The notes: generated by a model from the sequence alone, not told the origin. A stretch of DNA of 12,021 bases from JAJRRH01 sp047638815 (GCA_047638815.1 JBLIMR010000066.1:1-12021), one strand, 5' to 3'; positions 1 through 7,198 are shown, counted from the stretch's first letter. A program made the numbers and translations.

Positions 1-110
1 ATGTCCCAGATAATTACTTTGGCTTTTCGTTCTAACATTAAACGAACCATTATTCTGCCAATTCCAGATGCTCCTCCTGTTATTAAAACTATTTTATCTT
101 TTAATTCCAT
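1..110 (-). CDS. Short-chain dehydrogenase/reductase, N-terminal fragment (runs off left edge)
   Basis: An ATG at 110-108 on the minus strand opens a frame of 36 codons that continues past the window edge. It begins MELKDKIVLITGGASGIG and continues to a beta-strand ending in WD. TGGASGIG (residues 11-18) is the TGxxxGxG dinucleotide-binding motif of the classical short-chain dehydrogenase family, placed at the usual distance from the N-terminus. The family uses NAD(H) or NADP(H) to oxidise or reduce alcohols and ketones; the acidic residue after the second strand (D36) hints at NAD preference, but this is inference and the substrate cannot be told. The start lies a few bases after the left palindromic site, as for the other genes here. 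The fragment is too short for standard ORF calling but the motif is clear. Confidence 0.85.
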   Translation of the reverse strand, partial: MELKDKIVLITGGASGIGRIMVRLMLERKAKVIIWD

Positions 111-120
111 TTTTTGTTAT

Positions 121-327
121 GACTGCCAAGGGTTTGGCTATGGTTAGTACGGGAATTAAAATTACTGAATTTTCGATTAAGCACTTAGCCAAAACTTTTT
201 ATTTTGTTTTATCTTTCTTGTTAATAAAGCCAAATCAAAAAGATTTGGCGGACTTAGTTAAAAACTAAAAATCTTTGGGTTAAGCACCAAAACCCGTATT
301 ACGTATAGCCAATGTTGTATGCATTGT
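121..327 (-). repeat. Long attC-like palindromic site, family A (divergent copy)
   Basis: The outer arms GGCTATGGTTAGTACGGG (136-153) and 293-310 are inverted repeats: the reverse complement of the right arm differs at only a few positions. About 140 nt separate the arms. Within them is a perfect hairpin, GCCAAATC (229-236) with GATTTGGC (242-249). The site fills the space between the phosphoesterase stop (337) and the short-chain dehydrogenase start (110). The right-hand core GTATGCATTGT (317-327) is nearly the reverse complement of 1650-1660, the other end of the pdxH/phosphoesterase unit. The TATGGTTAGT element is shared with the sites at 4383-4521 and 11083-11222. I interpret it as a cassette-boundary recombination site. 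Confidence 0.6.
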
Positions 328-336
328 TTATTAAGC

Positions 337-1050
337 TTATGAGAGCAATATCAGCTCAGTATTAATTTCCTTTTTGTTCAATTCAATAATTCTATATCCA
401 AATGTATCATTGTTAATTTTGATTTCATCAGGTATTTTTTCCACCTGATAAGAACTAGCAGGCGTGATATACTGTTTAATATTGCCGTTGTTCCGTTCAT
501 CTTCAAAATGATAATGTCCACTGAAAATAGTAACATCATTTTCAAAATTTAGTAATTCGTTTTTTATCTCATCCCGTTCTTTTAGAGCAAATCGTTTGTC
601 TACTTCAGCGTCAATTCTCAAAATAGGGTGATGAATAAAGAGAGCAATATTTTTAGTAGTTAAAAGCTCATCTTTAAACCAATCAAATTGTTCTGGGCTA
701 ATTGACCCTGAACTTGAATCTAAGAATATACATTTATAATAGTCACGCTCTAGACTATAATACAATTCAGTTTGTTTTTCAGTTACACCTAAGCTATAAT
801 GCTTTATCACTTCATTATAGTAATCGTGGTTCCCTAAAGTAATGGCGACAGTATAGTTTTGCAAAGACTCAAAAAACCATTTATTTGCTGTTTTTTTGCC
901 AATATCACCTCCAAATATGATTTCATCTATATTTTTCGAGGAAAGGTCATTAAGTATGGCTTTCCAATTTTTACGACTATCAATTCCTAGGTCTGTTGGA
1001 AATTTTTCATCTAAATGAATGTCTGTTATATATGCAATCTTTTTACCCAT
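337..1050 (-). CDS. Calcineurin-like metallophosphoesterase
   Basis: This 237-residue protein has the full set of metal-binding motifs of calcineurin-type phosphoesterases, in order: DIH (10-12), GGD (47-49), GNHD (73-76), HH (140-141) and GHYH (178-181). The family binds two metal ions and hydrolyses phosphomono- or phosphodiesters, including cyclic nucleotides in CpdA-type members; the substrate here is unknown. There is no signal peptide or membrane segment, so it is probably cytosolic. It starts 9 bases after the stop of the pdxH-like gene (1060), so the two are very likely cotranscribed. Both lie in one unit between palindromic sites. Its length is normal for a compact single-domain member and there is no sign of decay. 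Confidence 0.9.
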   Translation of the reverse strand: MGKKIAYITDIHLDEKFPTDLGIDSRKNWKAILNDLSSKNIDEIIFGGDIGKKTANKWFFESLQNYTVAITLGNHDYYNEVIKHYSLGVTEKQTELYYSLERDYYKCIFLDSSSGSISPEQFDWFKDELLTTKNIALFIHHPILRIDAEVDKRFALKERDEIKNELLNFENDVTIFSGHYHFEDERNNGNIKQYITPASSYQVEKIPDEIKINNDTFGYRIIELNKKEINTELILLS

Positions 1051-1059
1051 AGTAAAGGT

Positions 1060-1635
1060 TTAGGGTTGAAGTATTATCTTTGTCCATTGGTTATCAACTT
1101 GTTGATATAGTTTTCTTTCGTGTAGTCTACTTTTTTTAAACTCCATAAATTCTATCCTAATAGGTTTGATATAAATACCATCCCAATTTTCAGGACATTT
1201 AATTTCCTGGTTTTCTAGCTCTTTTTTCTGTTTATCAAAGTCATTTTGCAAATGTGCAATGCTTTGAACTTTTTTTCCTTGCTCAAAAACGGTAGATACA
1301 ATTTTAGAATCTCTGTTTCTTTGTTCAAAGTAAATTTCAGCATTAGGTTTAGAAATCTTTGACACATCTCCTTGGATTCTAATTTGTCTTTCTGTTGAAG
1401 TCCACCAAAATGTTAGCGCAGCTTTTGGGCAATTTTCAATTTCATTACCTTTTCTTGAATTCAAAGGACCTGTAATTACAAATGAATCATTTGCAATCTC
1501 TTTTAAGGAAACAAATCGAGAGTTTGGATAACCATCTAAGCCAATAGTAGATAAACAACAGGCAGATGGTAGTTTTAGCTTGTTAAGATTCTTTTCTTCA
1601 GAAAACCACTTTTCAAATAGTATTAAAGGGTTCAT
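1060..1635 (-). CDS. pdxH: Pyridoxamine 5'-phosphate oxidase family protein (PdxH-like)
   Basis: The 191-residue product matches the split-barrel FMN flavoproteins that oxidise pyridoxine- or pyridoxamine-5'-phosphate to pyridoxal 5'-phosphate. Visible family blocks are PNSRFVSLKE (37-46), NSRKGNEIENCPKAALTFWW (59-78; FMN phosphate and substrate contacts), RQIRIQGDV (83-91) and the C-terminal dimerisation block with WDGIYIKP (151-158), RLHERKLY (170-177) and a final LQP. RLHER corresponds to the RLHDR substrate-binding signature of true PdxH. It is about 20 residues shorter than Escherichia coli PdxH, mostly at the N-terminus. The ATG lies 15 bases after the site core at 1650-1661 with no recognisable ribosome site. 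It is cassette-borne, so it may be a second copy beside a housekeeping pdxH; the symbol is by homology. Confidence 0.85.
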   Translation of the reverse strand: MNPLILFEKWFSEEKNLNKLKLPSACCLSTIGLDGYPNSRFVSLKEIANDSFVITGPLNSRKGNEIENCPKAALTFWWTSTERQIRIQGDVSKISKPNAEIYFEQRNRDSKIVSTVFEQGKKVQSIAHLQNDFDKQKKELENQEIKCPENWDGIYIKPIRIEFMEFKKSRLHERKLYQQVDNQWTKIILQP

Positions 1636-1649
1636 TCGCTTCGTTTGTT

Positions 1650-1717
1650 ACATTGCATACCGTGAATATATGAATCGTTGCGTACCGAAGGTAGCATTGA
1701 TTTCATATATATTGTGC
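1650..1717 (-). repeat. attC-like hairpin site, family B, copy 1
   Basis: A 45-nt hairpin has basal arms ATATATGA (1666-1673) and TCATATAT (1703-1710), middle pairing GC (1680-1681) with GC (1694-1695), one unpaired G (1682), and the tip TACC (1683-1686), GAA loop, GGTA (1690-1693). The outer core ACATTGCATAC (1650-1660) is the opening of the pdxH unit; it matches, in reverse complement, 10 of 11 bases at 317-327. Similar hairpins occur at 7203-7270 and 8398-8471. The partner core on the ABC-transporter side is less clear: either right beside the hairpin or GTTATGC at 1865-1871, beyond an inserted 139-bp segment. Confidence 0.65.
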
Positions 1718-1856
1718 CTGTTGCACAACTCAATAATTTATTTAATTACTTAAGAATTCTAATCAGTTAAATTTTAACGTACTGAATATCAGATTTTTTA
1801 ATTTACGGATAATCTGCAAATCATTAATTTACACCAAAATTGGAGTTGCGCATCAG
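1718..1856. mobile_element. 139-bp segment with 14-bp imperfect terminal inverted repeats (possible MITE)
   Basis: CTGTTGCACAACTC (1718-1731) and GAGTTGCGCATCAG (1843-1856) are inverted repeats with 12 of 14 bases matching. The interior is about 70-75% A+T and has no ORF. I see no clear target-site duplication. It lies in the otherwise geneless stretch between the pdxH-like gene and the ABC permease (1636-1929) and appears to split the palindromic site there. A non-autonomous insertion or the remnant ends of a small insertion sequence is possible, but an unrelated chance inverted repeat cannot be excluded. Confidence 0.35.
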
Positions 1857-1929
1857 CTACTATTGTTATGCTTTCGTTTTGGACAGTATATTTTTTCGTG
1901 ATACAATTTATTTAATCGTCCTACCCGTT

Positions 1930-2682
1930 CTACCCCTTTGCCACTTTATAATAATATAGAATAAAGCTCAAAAGGATAAGTACTCCGAAGTAAATCAAAG
2001 ACATCCATAGGTGACTGATAGTTGTAACCTGATCAAAATATTGTAGAACAAAGCTGTACGGACTTAAGTTACTGATAGCGCCCAACTTTATTCCGGGCAT
2101 ACTCCCGACATATACTATCAGGCCTATTCCTATCGCCACCATAAAACTCCTGAAATGCAAACTAAGGAGAAACTGAAATGCCATAATAGGTAAGGTCAGC
2201 ACAAAACATTTGAGAGTTTCAAAAAAGAAAAAATCGATTGGAATGGGCCGTTTTGGCATTCTGCCATCCAAGATCAAACATGGAATAACACCATGTAGCG
2301 TAATACCTAGGTTTAAGATGAAAAACACAATGACAGTTAATGCTATGACCACAGTGAACTTGGTTAAAAAGATGGTCGAAAGACGCTGAGGAGTAGTATG
2401 TACTTGTTTCCAGTTGTTGTTGCCATACTCGACCTGTGTCATCAAGGCACAAATCAACATAGCACCGATGGGTATTATAAATCCAAGAAAAGCCCTAGAA
2501 TTTGATGAGAAAAGATTCTCCCATATTGCTTCATTACTGGAAAGATTAATGTGATTATTAATTAGGATAAACCTTAGAGTGAAGATCATCGAGAGCATTA
2601 GACCACCGAACAATGTGATCAATGGAATTCGACTTCCTTTTAATTTTAAGCATTCGCTTTGTAAGCTTCGATAGAATTCCAT
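1930..2682 (-). CDS. ABC-2 type transporter permease (lantibiotic-protection/BcrB-like)
   Basis: A 250-residue hydrophobic protein (starting MEFYRSLQSECLKLKGS) with about six membrane segments, ending YYYKVAKG. A basic amphipathic N-terminus containing a LKLKGS-type stretch, followed by a first membrane helix, is usual for permeases of the BcrB/LanE group that move peptides or lipids out of the membrane. I chose the ATG at 2682, 7 bases after the ATPase stop (2690), over the longer in-frame start at 2739, which would overlap the ATPase gene by about 50 bases and add 19 residues unlike the family N-terminus. It forms a two-gene operon with the ATPase upstream. The gene stops about 60 bases before the next candidate boundary core. 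The cargo is unknown. Confidence 0.8.
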   Translation of the reverse strand: MEFYRSLQSECLKLKGSRIPLITLFGGLMLSMIFTLRFILINNHINLSSNEAIWENLFSSNSRAFLGFIIPIGAMLICALMTQVEYGNNNWKQVHTTPQRLSTIFLTKFTVVIALTVIVFFILNLGITLHGVIPCLILDGRMPKRPIPIDFFFFETLKCFVLTLPIMAFQFLLSLHFRSFMVAIGIGLIVYVGSMPGIKLGAISNLSPYSFVLQYFDQVTTISHLWMSLIYFGVLILLSFILYYYKVAKG

Positions 2683-2689
2683 AACAAAT

Positions 2690-3598
2690 TCAGTTTTTAG
2701 TAAAATTGATAAAGGTAGATTCCAAATCCATCGATTCATTCACGACCTGATGTATCTCTAAGTCATTCAAGACTAGTTGTTTTATTAAATCAGCTAATTC
2801 TGGACGTGAGAGATTCGCAATAGTGATAGTCATGTCTTCAATGGAACTCTCTATGCCTTTTCTTAGGAGGATATCTTGAGCTCTCTTAGGGATGTTGATT
2901 GTAATCCTGATTTTCGACATCTCTTCCTGCCGCTTTTTCAAGTCTTTCATCGAACCTTGAAACACCAGTTTGCCTTGGTTAAGAATTCCCAAGTGATTGA
3001 CCAACTTTTCGATCTCAGCTAAAAGATGACTGGATATGACAATGGTGGTGCCGAAGGTTGCATTGATGCTTTTTAAGAGTTCACGTATCTCAATAATTCC
3101 ATTCGGATCCAAGCCGTTGGTTGGTTCATCTAGGATCAAAAGCTTTGGGCTATGTAGTAAAGCAATAGCGATACCTAGCCTTTGCTTCATGCCTAAGGAG
3201 AAATTCCTAACTTTCTTCTTTCCTGTTTTGGATAGACCCACGATATCTAGTACCAAATCTATTCTCTCCATAGGGCATTCGTAGATCTTTTGAAGCACTC
3301 TTAGGTTGTCCTTGGCTGTCAAGTTGGCGTAAAAAGAAGGGGACTCGACTAATGAACCAACTTGTTTTAACGTGGAAACCCTATGGTCTTTTAATTTTTT
3401 TCCAAAGATCAGAATCTCACCGCCCTGTATTTCGAGCAATCCTAAAATCAATTTTAACGTTGTTGTCTTACCTGAACCATTTTTGCCTATGAAGCCATAA
3501 ATACTTCCAACGGGCACTTGAATGTTTAGCTTTTTGAGTAGCAAAGGCTCATTCGAGAATCGATGTGTCAAATTTTTAGTTTCAATTACGTATGTCAT
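2690..3598 (-). CDS. ABC transporter ATP-binding protein (BcrA/LanF-like)
   Basis: The 302-residue protein has Walker A GKNGSGKT (38-45), signature SLGMKQR (134-140), Walker B LLILDEP (153-159) with catalytic E158, a D-loop (GLDP) and the switch histidine H191. Where most ABC ATPases have the Q-loop glutamine, this one reads GSLVESPSFY, with E85. A glutamate there (the E-loop) is typical of lantibiotic-immunity LanF and related BcrA proteins. The roughly 100-residue C-terminal extension is also usual for that group. Together with the permease just downstream it probably forms a peptide or envelope-stress exporter; no lantibiotic genes or two-component system are nearby. The start at 3598 lies about 80 bases after the 48-bp palindromic repeat. 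Confidence 0.9.
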   Translation of the reverse strand: MTYVIETKNLTHRFSNEPLLLKKLNIQVPVGSIYGFIGKNGSGKTTTLKLILGLLEIQGGEILIFGKKLKDHRVSTLKQVGSLVESPSFYANLTAKDNLRVLQKIYECPMERIDLVLDIVGLSKTGKKKVRNFSLGMKQRLGIAIALLHSPKLLILDEPTNGLDPNGIIEIRELLKSINATFGTTIVISSHLLAEIEKLVNHLGILNQGKLVFQGSMKDLKKRQEEMSKIRITINIPKRAQDILLRKGIESSIEDMTITIANLSRPELADLIKQLVLNDLEIHQVVNESMDLESTFINFTKN

Positions 3599-3679
3599 GA
3601 AATAGTGATATGGTGAATTGGTAATAGCTTGCTTTATACAGAGACGAGTAGCTAGCCTAATTGTTACATTCGTCTACAG

Positions 3680-3727
3680 GGCATTCAGGTTGGGTCGTGC
3701 CGACCACCCGAATGCTTAGTTATTGGC
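3680..3727 (-). repeat. attC-like hairpin site, family C, copy 1 (48 bp, identical to 5660-5707)
   Basis: The stem pairs GCATTC (3681-3686) with GAATGC (3710-3715). The tip is GGTCG (3693-3697), TGC loop, CGACC (3701-3705). All 48 bases are identical to 5660-5707, and identity stops abruptly on both sides. The right end carries GTTATTGGC, which on the minus strand is the last codons and stop (3716-3718) of the DUF2306-like gene, so the site overlaps the coding end. GCCAATAAC resembles a site core, and GCCAA is complementary to the start of the same unit (TTGCCAACG, 4387-4394). Confidence 0.7.
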
Positions 3728-4369
3728 TACAGGTTTCTTTTTATTTAGTTTAATCATCCAATATGTTATATATCCACTTCCTATTATTCCAGGAACAAAC
3801 CAATTCCAAATTCCAGGTAATATTTGATTCACCACAAAAAAAGCGCTTACAGCAGCAATATAACCTCCAGTCATTTTCCCTAAGTGTAATTTCAGCCAGT
3901 TTTTCTTTAGTCGTTTAATATCTTTAAAAAGTCTCAAATCCCTAAAACCAAAAACAATTCCAACGACTCCAAATACAGTAAGAATTATATTGAGTTTACT
4001 ATATAAAACGATTGGATATAATATCATTGAAATTCCTGTTAAAAAAATCAAATAAGCGATTAATTTATCAACTCTTAATTGAAATTCTTTTTCCTTGAAA
4101 TTCAAACTCCTCAATCCGCTGATTAAAAAATAACAACTAAACAATCCGATAGAAAATAGAAAAGGACTTTCGTGATTTGGCAACACGGAAATTACAAAGG
4201 CTGATATTGCAGAAAATAACATCGAAAAGAAAAATATCTTTCCAGATTTTCTATGTACATTATTTCCCTTTTTGACGACTAACGAAATTCCGCCAGCCAA
4301 AAGTGCAATTCCGCCAAGTGGTGCGTGAATATAATAAATCAATATTTCTGCTATTTTTTCTATTTCCAT
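3716..4369 (-). CDS. Polytopic membrane protein, DUF2306-like
   Basis: A 217-residue protein with about six to seven hydrophobic segments and short charged loops. Its N-terminal portion combines HAPLGGIALLAGG (15-27) with a loop containing NVHRKSGKIFF, a His-Gly pattern like that of DUF2306 membrane proteins; the function of that family is not established. The basic loop around residues 145-160 (KDIKRLKKNW) probably faces the cytoplasm. The ATG is 15 bases after the palindromic core at 4385-4394, and the stop lies inside the 48-bp family C repeat, so the gene fills its unit almost completely. There is no room for its own promoter. The family assignment is from recall of sequence pattern, so treat it as tentative. 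Confidence 0.7.
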   Translation of the reverse strand: MEIEKIAEILIYYIHAPLGGIALLAGGISLVVKKGNNVHRKSGKIFFFSMLFSAISAFVISVLPNHESPFLFSIGLFSCYFLISGLRSLNFKEKEFQLRVDKLIAYLIFLTGISMILYPIVLYSKLNIILTVFGVVGIVFGFRDLRLFKDIKRLKKNWLKLHLGKMTGGYIAAVSAFFVVNQILPGIWNWFVPGIIGSGYITYWMIKLNKKKPVANN

Positions 4370-4382
4370 TTTGCTATCCTAC

Positions 4383-4521
4383 TTGTTGCCAACGTTGTTG
4401 TATATGGTTAGTTGCTTGAGCACTAAGATAGCACAAAGGAACTGCGCTGAGGATATTCGGCAGAATTTCCGTGATACACTTTAAACACTCTCCAAGCAAT
4501 TAATTATAAACATTGTTGAAC
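4383..4521 (-). repeat. Long attC-like palindromic site, family A
   Basis: About 139 bp separates the DUF2306-like gene from the recombinase remnant. The outer arms GTATATGGTTAGTTGCTTG (from 4400) and CAAGCAATTAATTATAAAC (4493-4511) are inverted repeats with a few mismatches. The cores are TTGCCAACG (4386-4394) on one side and GTTGAAC (4515-4521) on the other. The ends are closely similar to the site at 11083-11222 (shared TATGGTTAGTTGC and AAGCAATTAATTATA), while the central 60 bases differ. There is no convincing gene in it: a minus ORF that ends here (4504-4749) overlaps the recombinase in an unlikely frame. Confidence 0.7.
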
Positions 4522-4528
4522 TAAACCT

Positions 4529-4570
4529 AAAGGTAGCTTTTTCATGATGCAATCACGATTGGCTACCTTT
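4529..4570. other. Stem-loop at the left border of the recombinase segment
   Basis: AAAGGTAGC (4529-4537) and GCTACCTTT (4562-4570) form a perfect 9-bp stem with a 24-nt loop. It begins 7 bases after the family A site core GTTGAAC. It may be a terminal hairpin of the element that brought in the recombinase, or a structure in its leader. IS91-type elements have terminal hairpins and target GAAC/CAAG tetranucleotides, and a GAAC occurs at 4518-4521, but I cannot show that this is an element end. Confidence 0.4.
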
Positions 4571-4599
4571 ATGTTTAAATCAGTATAACACTTAAAATT

Positions 4600-5411
4600 A
4601 TGAAAAAAAAGAGACAATACTGGAGAAAGCGTGTAAAAATGTAGAAGGTTTCCAAACAATGTACGACCGTTTGGTTCGATCGATAAATTTATCGGGTAAG
4701 AGCATAAGCACATTAAACAATTATTCGAGATGTTTGGCACAGATGGCATTGCACTTTAATTGTAATGTTTTAGATCTTGATGAAGAACAAATCTTGGACT
4801 ATCTACATCTCAAAAAATCACAAAATAGAACACCTTCAGAGAGTTATTTCAAGCATACAATTTATGGGTTGCGCTATGTTTATCGGGAATACAATCTGCC
4901 GGATAGGCGCTTAACATTACCTCAGATAGAACGACCAAGGAAGCTACCTGTAGTGTTGAGTCAGGAGGAAGTTAAGCTGCTTCTGAAGACACCAAAGCTC
5001 TTAAAACACAGATTAGAATTAGCGATGCTTTATGGCTGCGGATTACGGAGTTTTGAGATACGAAACTTAAAAATAAAGGATGTGAATCTGGATCGATCGA
5101 TGGTTCACATCAAACAAGGCAAGGGCAGGAAAGATCGCTATGCGCCATTTTGTGCTTTGTTAATTCGTGGGTTGAAAAAATATCTCTCCGCAGAAAAACC
5201 AGTCACTTGGCTTTTCAATGGCAACAATCGAGAAGGTAAGATGGTCAAGTTATCGCCTCATGGAATAGCGTGGGTAGTACGTCAGGCAAAGAAAAATAGT
5301 GGCCTTGAAAAAGATGTGACTTCACATTCACTTCGACACAGCTATGCGACACATTTGTTGGAGATGGGCATGGACATTATGAGTTTGAAAGAACTATTGG
5401 GGCACGCCTGA
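4600..5411 (+). pseudogene. Tyrosine recombinase, truncated and lacking the catalytic tyrosine
   Basis: From the ATG at 4659 a 250-codon frame shows an N-terminal SAM-like core-binding domain (1-90) and a phage-integrase catalytic domain. The visible residues are R130 (YGCGLRSFE), K155 (GKGRKDR), H223 and R226 (HSLRHSYATH) and H249 (ELLGHA). The frame then stops, about 30-40 residues before the expected catalytic tyrosine, so it cannot be active. The reading frame is open upstream to 4594, and an ATG at 4600 would be in frame if the A8 tract at 4603-4610 had nine A's; this probably marks the original start. The sequence resembles recombinases that accompany IS91-family transposases in Bacteroidota rather than IntI, since I see no integron-specific insertion. 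It is the only sizeable gene on the plus strand. Confidence 0.8.
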
Positions 5412-5659
5412 AAAGAAACTAAAAGTTAAGAACGATATAAATAGCGTATGAGAAGAGTATTGTTCAAATGATAGGAAATTGGACAGAGTACATAGAAAAA
5501 GATAATCGAATGAACAATGACACCAAATGTTGATTCTTAAATGCCGAATAAAATGCTGATTATAAAATAATTCCTACACAAATCTGAATTAACGGAGAAC
5601 ATCCACACCAAGCAATCCCCATAGTAGTAATTTATACCCTGAACAGGTTAAGTAAACAC
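5412..5659. other. Geneless stretch after the recombinase; scrambled coding remnants only
   Basis: The 248 bases between the recombinase stop and the 48-bp repeat contain no intact gene. A plus-strand frame from 5447 to 5533 reads YEKSIVQMIGNWTEYIEKD, which looks protein-like, but I do not recognise it. It is out of frame with the recombinase, so it may be an unrelated fragment. The last bases, GGTTAAGTAAACAC (5646-5659), are similar in reverse complement to 4514-4527 at the other end of this unit. Confidence 0.4.
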
Positions 5660-5707
5660 GGCATTCAGGTTGGGTCGTGCCGACCACCCGAATGCTTAGT
5701 TATTGGC
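5660..5707 (-). repeat. attC-like hairpin site, family C, copy 2 (48 bp)
   Basis: Identical over 48 bases to 3680-3727, with the same GCATTC/GAATGC stem and GGTCG-TGC-CGACC tip. The bases beyond it differ completely. The right flank reads GTTATTGGCATTA; TTGGCATTA (5703-5711) is the exact reverse complement of TAATGCCAA at 7200-7208, the other end of the secreted-protein unit. No functional gene stops in this copy, because the neighbouring gene ends at 5909. Confidence 0.7.
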
Positions 5708-5852
5708 ATTAGTTTTTTTACCTCTACAGACATTATATGCTATTTATAATTACCTTATTAACAATCAAATAATAAGCTTTTATTTTCTAATAATTAATTG
5801 TAGTTAGAATCGCTACCACATTCTTTTTCTTTAAATAATTGCATTAAATTAA

Positions 5853-5884
5853 AAAAGAGGTAGTATAATTATACTACCTCTTTT
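5853..5884. terminator. Perfect 32-bp palindrome, probable bidirectional rho-independent terminator
   Basis: AAAAGAGGTAGTATAA is followed directly by its exact reverse complement. It gives a 14-bp or longer stem flanked by A and T runs on both strands, and lies 25 bases after the restored stop (5909) of the minus-strand secreted-protein gene. The surrounding stretch 5708-5908 is A+T-rich and holds nothing else that I can identify. Confidence 0.8.
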
Positions 5885-5908
5885 AATATATTTGAATGTG
5901 TAAAAGAT

Positions 5909-7041
5909 TTAATTAATGATGAGTTTTCGTGTAGCCATTTTATCATTCTCTTCTACTTTTAAAATATACACACCCGCATTTAGATTGCTTACATCTATAA
6001 TTTCTCTATTTTGAACGCTTTTCTCAAAACCATTTCACCAACAACATCATATAACTGAATAAGTTTTAAAGAATTATCGCCTGTAGAAATAGAAAAATTC
6101 CCGTTGTTGACCGGGTTCGGATAAAGGCTAAAACTTTCAATTTCATCCTTGCCTATAGACAATGGATTCCCCACTTCAAAAGAAATATCATTATAACCAA
6201 CTTCTTGACCACTTATATAGGTCAAAATTACAACTTCATAAGCTGTGTCAACCGAAACTGATATTGATACAGTATCTCCATTAACATTACTCCCAGTAAT
6301 TGGAACTCCTTCATTTACAATTAATCAATACTGTCTGCATTACCAAAAACTGTATAAGTAACATCTATAGTTTCAACTCCGTTTGCGAAATTGGATGCAG
6401 AAGGAGCAGTAATATCAATCTCTGGAAACAAATTCAAGTCATTAACAAGTCCTAGATATTCAAATACAATATCTTCTTCGGCTTCAGACAATCCAGTAAA
6501 GGTAAATCGTAAATTTAATTCTGTTTCCGTAGTAGTCGGTATTCCGAATTCAAAATTCTTCTATATCAGAGGTAATTAAGGTGCCGTTATTACTATCAGC
6601 TGAAATTATTTCCGGTGCATTATCAGTACCAGTAACCTCTATAGAAAATAAAGTAATCCATGAACCATTGTTAAGACTATATTCTATTAATACAGAATCA
6701 CCAGCATCCCAATCTTCTGAAGATCCTGTTCCCTTATCTTCTGCTATACCAATAGCAAGAGATAAGTTTGTTAATCCCGTAATAACTAAATCATCGAGCG
6801 TAATCGTTGCAGGTGAAGTGCTAAGTTGTCTTGCACCAAAAAATGGAAAGTCTCCATAACCCAACTCCATATCTGCATATGCTTTAGTAGTCATTCCAAA
6901 ATATTGTGTTGGGCTAGTTACATATTCTCCAGAACTGCTATATTGCGTGGTACCATCGAACTCATCTAAAAGAACAATACTTTGCGAAAATGAGGCTGTA
7001 GAGAATAAAATTGTAATTAAAAAAAAGTAGGTTTTTTTCAT
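5909..7041 (-). pseudogene. Secreted protein with type IX secretion sorting tail, broken by three frameshifts
   Basis: The frame starts MKKTYFFLITILFSTASFSQ, a clear Sec signal peptide. It continues through a beta-rich acidic region (frame 1 to 6550, frame 2 to 6321, frame 3 to 5995) and, in a fourth segment, ends in ATRKLIIN with a stop at 5909. The last 80 residues contain SLYPNPVNNGNFSI, LYDVVGEMV and LNAGVYILKV, the standard motifs of the C-terminal sorting domain that sends proteins through the Bacteroidota T9SS. Restored, the protein would be about 375 residues. The breaks are an extra T near 6552 (TTTT), a small indel near 6322 and a missing A at 6019-6022 (AAAA on the coding strand). 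Two of the three are in homopolymers, so sequencing error must be excluded. The function of the central part is unknown; cell-surface or secreted location is predicted. Confidence 0.85.
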
Positions 7042-7198
7042 AAGATTGTTTTAAGAAATTAAAATAAAACCTTTTTTTACTGAAAAATAATGACTTAAGA
7101 TACTTTCAGACTGCATTTTTATTAAATAGGGATAATTTCATATTGGATTATGTTGTTTTTATCTGACCTACATTCAGGGTTTTTTTGATACTTTTAAA

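Noticed and set aside
68..268. Plus-strand ORF of 66 aa with a hydrophobic start
   Set aside because: It overlaps the start of the short-chain dehydrogenase on the other strand and runs through the palindromic site at 136-310; the composition looks like translated A+T-rich spacer.
4504..4749. Minus-strand ORF of 81 aa across the recombinase leader
   Set aside because: It overlaps the recombinase N-terminus, whose protein motifs are clear, and ends within a palindromic site; there is no recognisable domain.
4600..5411. Recombinase as the active integrase of the array
   Set aside because: It lacks the catalytic tyrosine, has a damaged start, and looks closer to IS91-associated recombinases than to IntI.
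3680..5707. The two 48-bp repeats as a CRISPR array or as insertion-sequence terminal repeats
   Set aside because: Only two copies occur, about 2 kb apart and in direct orientation with genes between; each is itself a hairpin at a gene-unit end, which fits the other palindromic sites better.
6391..6859. Plus-strand ORFs opposite the T9SS-cargo gene
   Set aside because: They are antisense shadows of a reading frame with a signal peptide and sorting-domain motifs.
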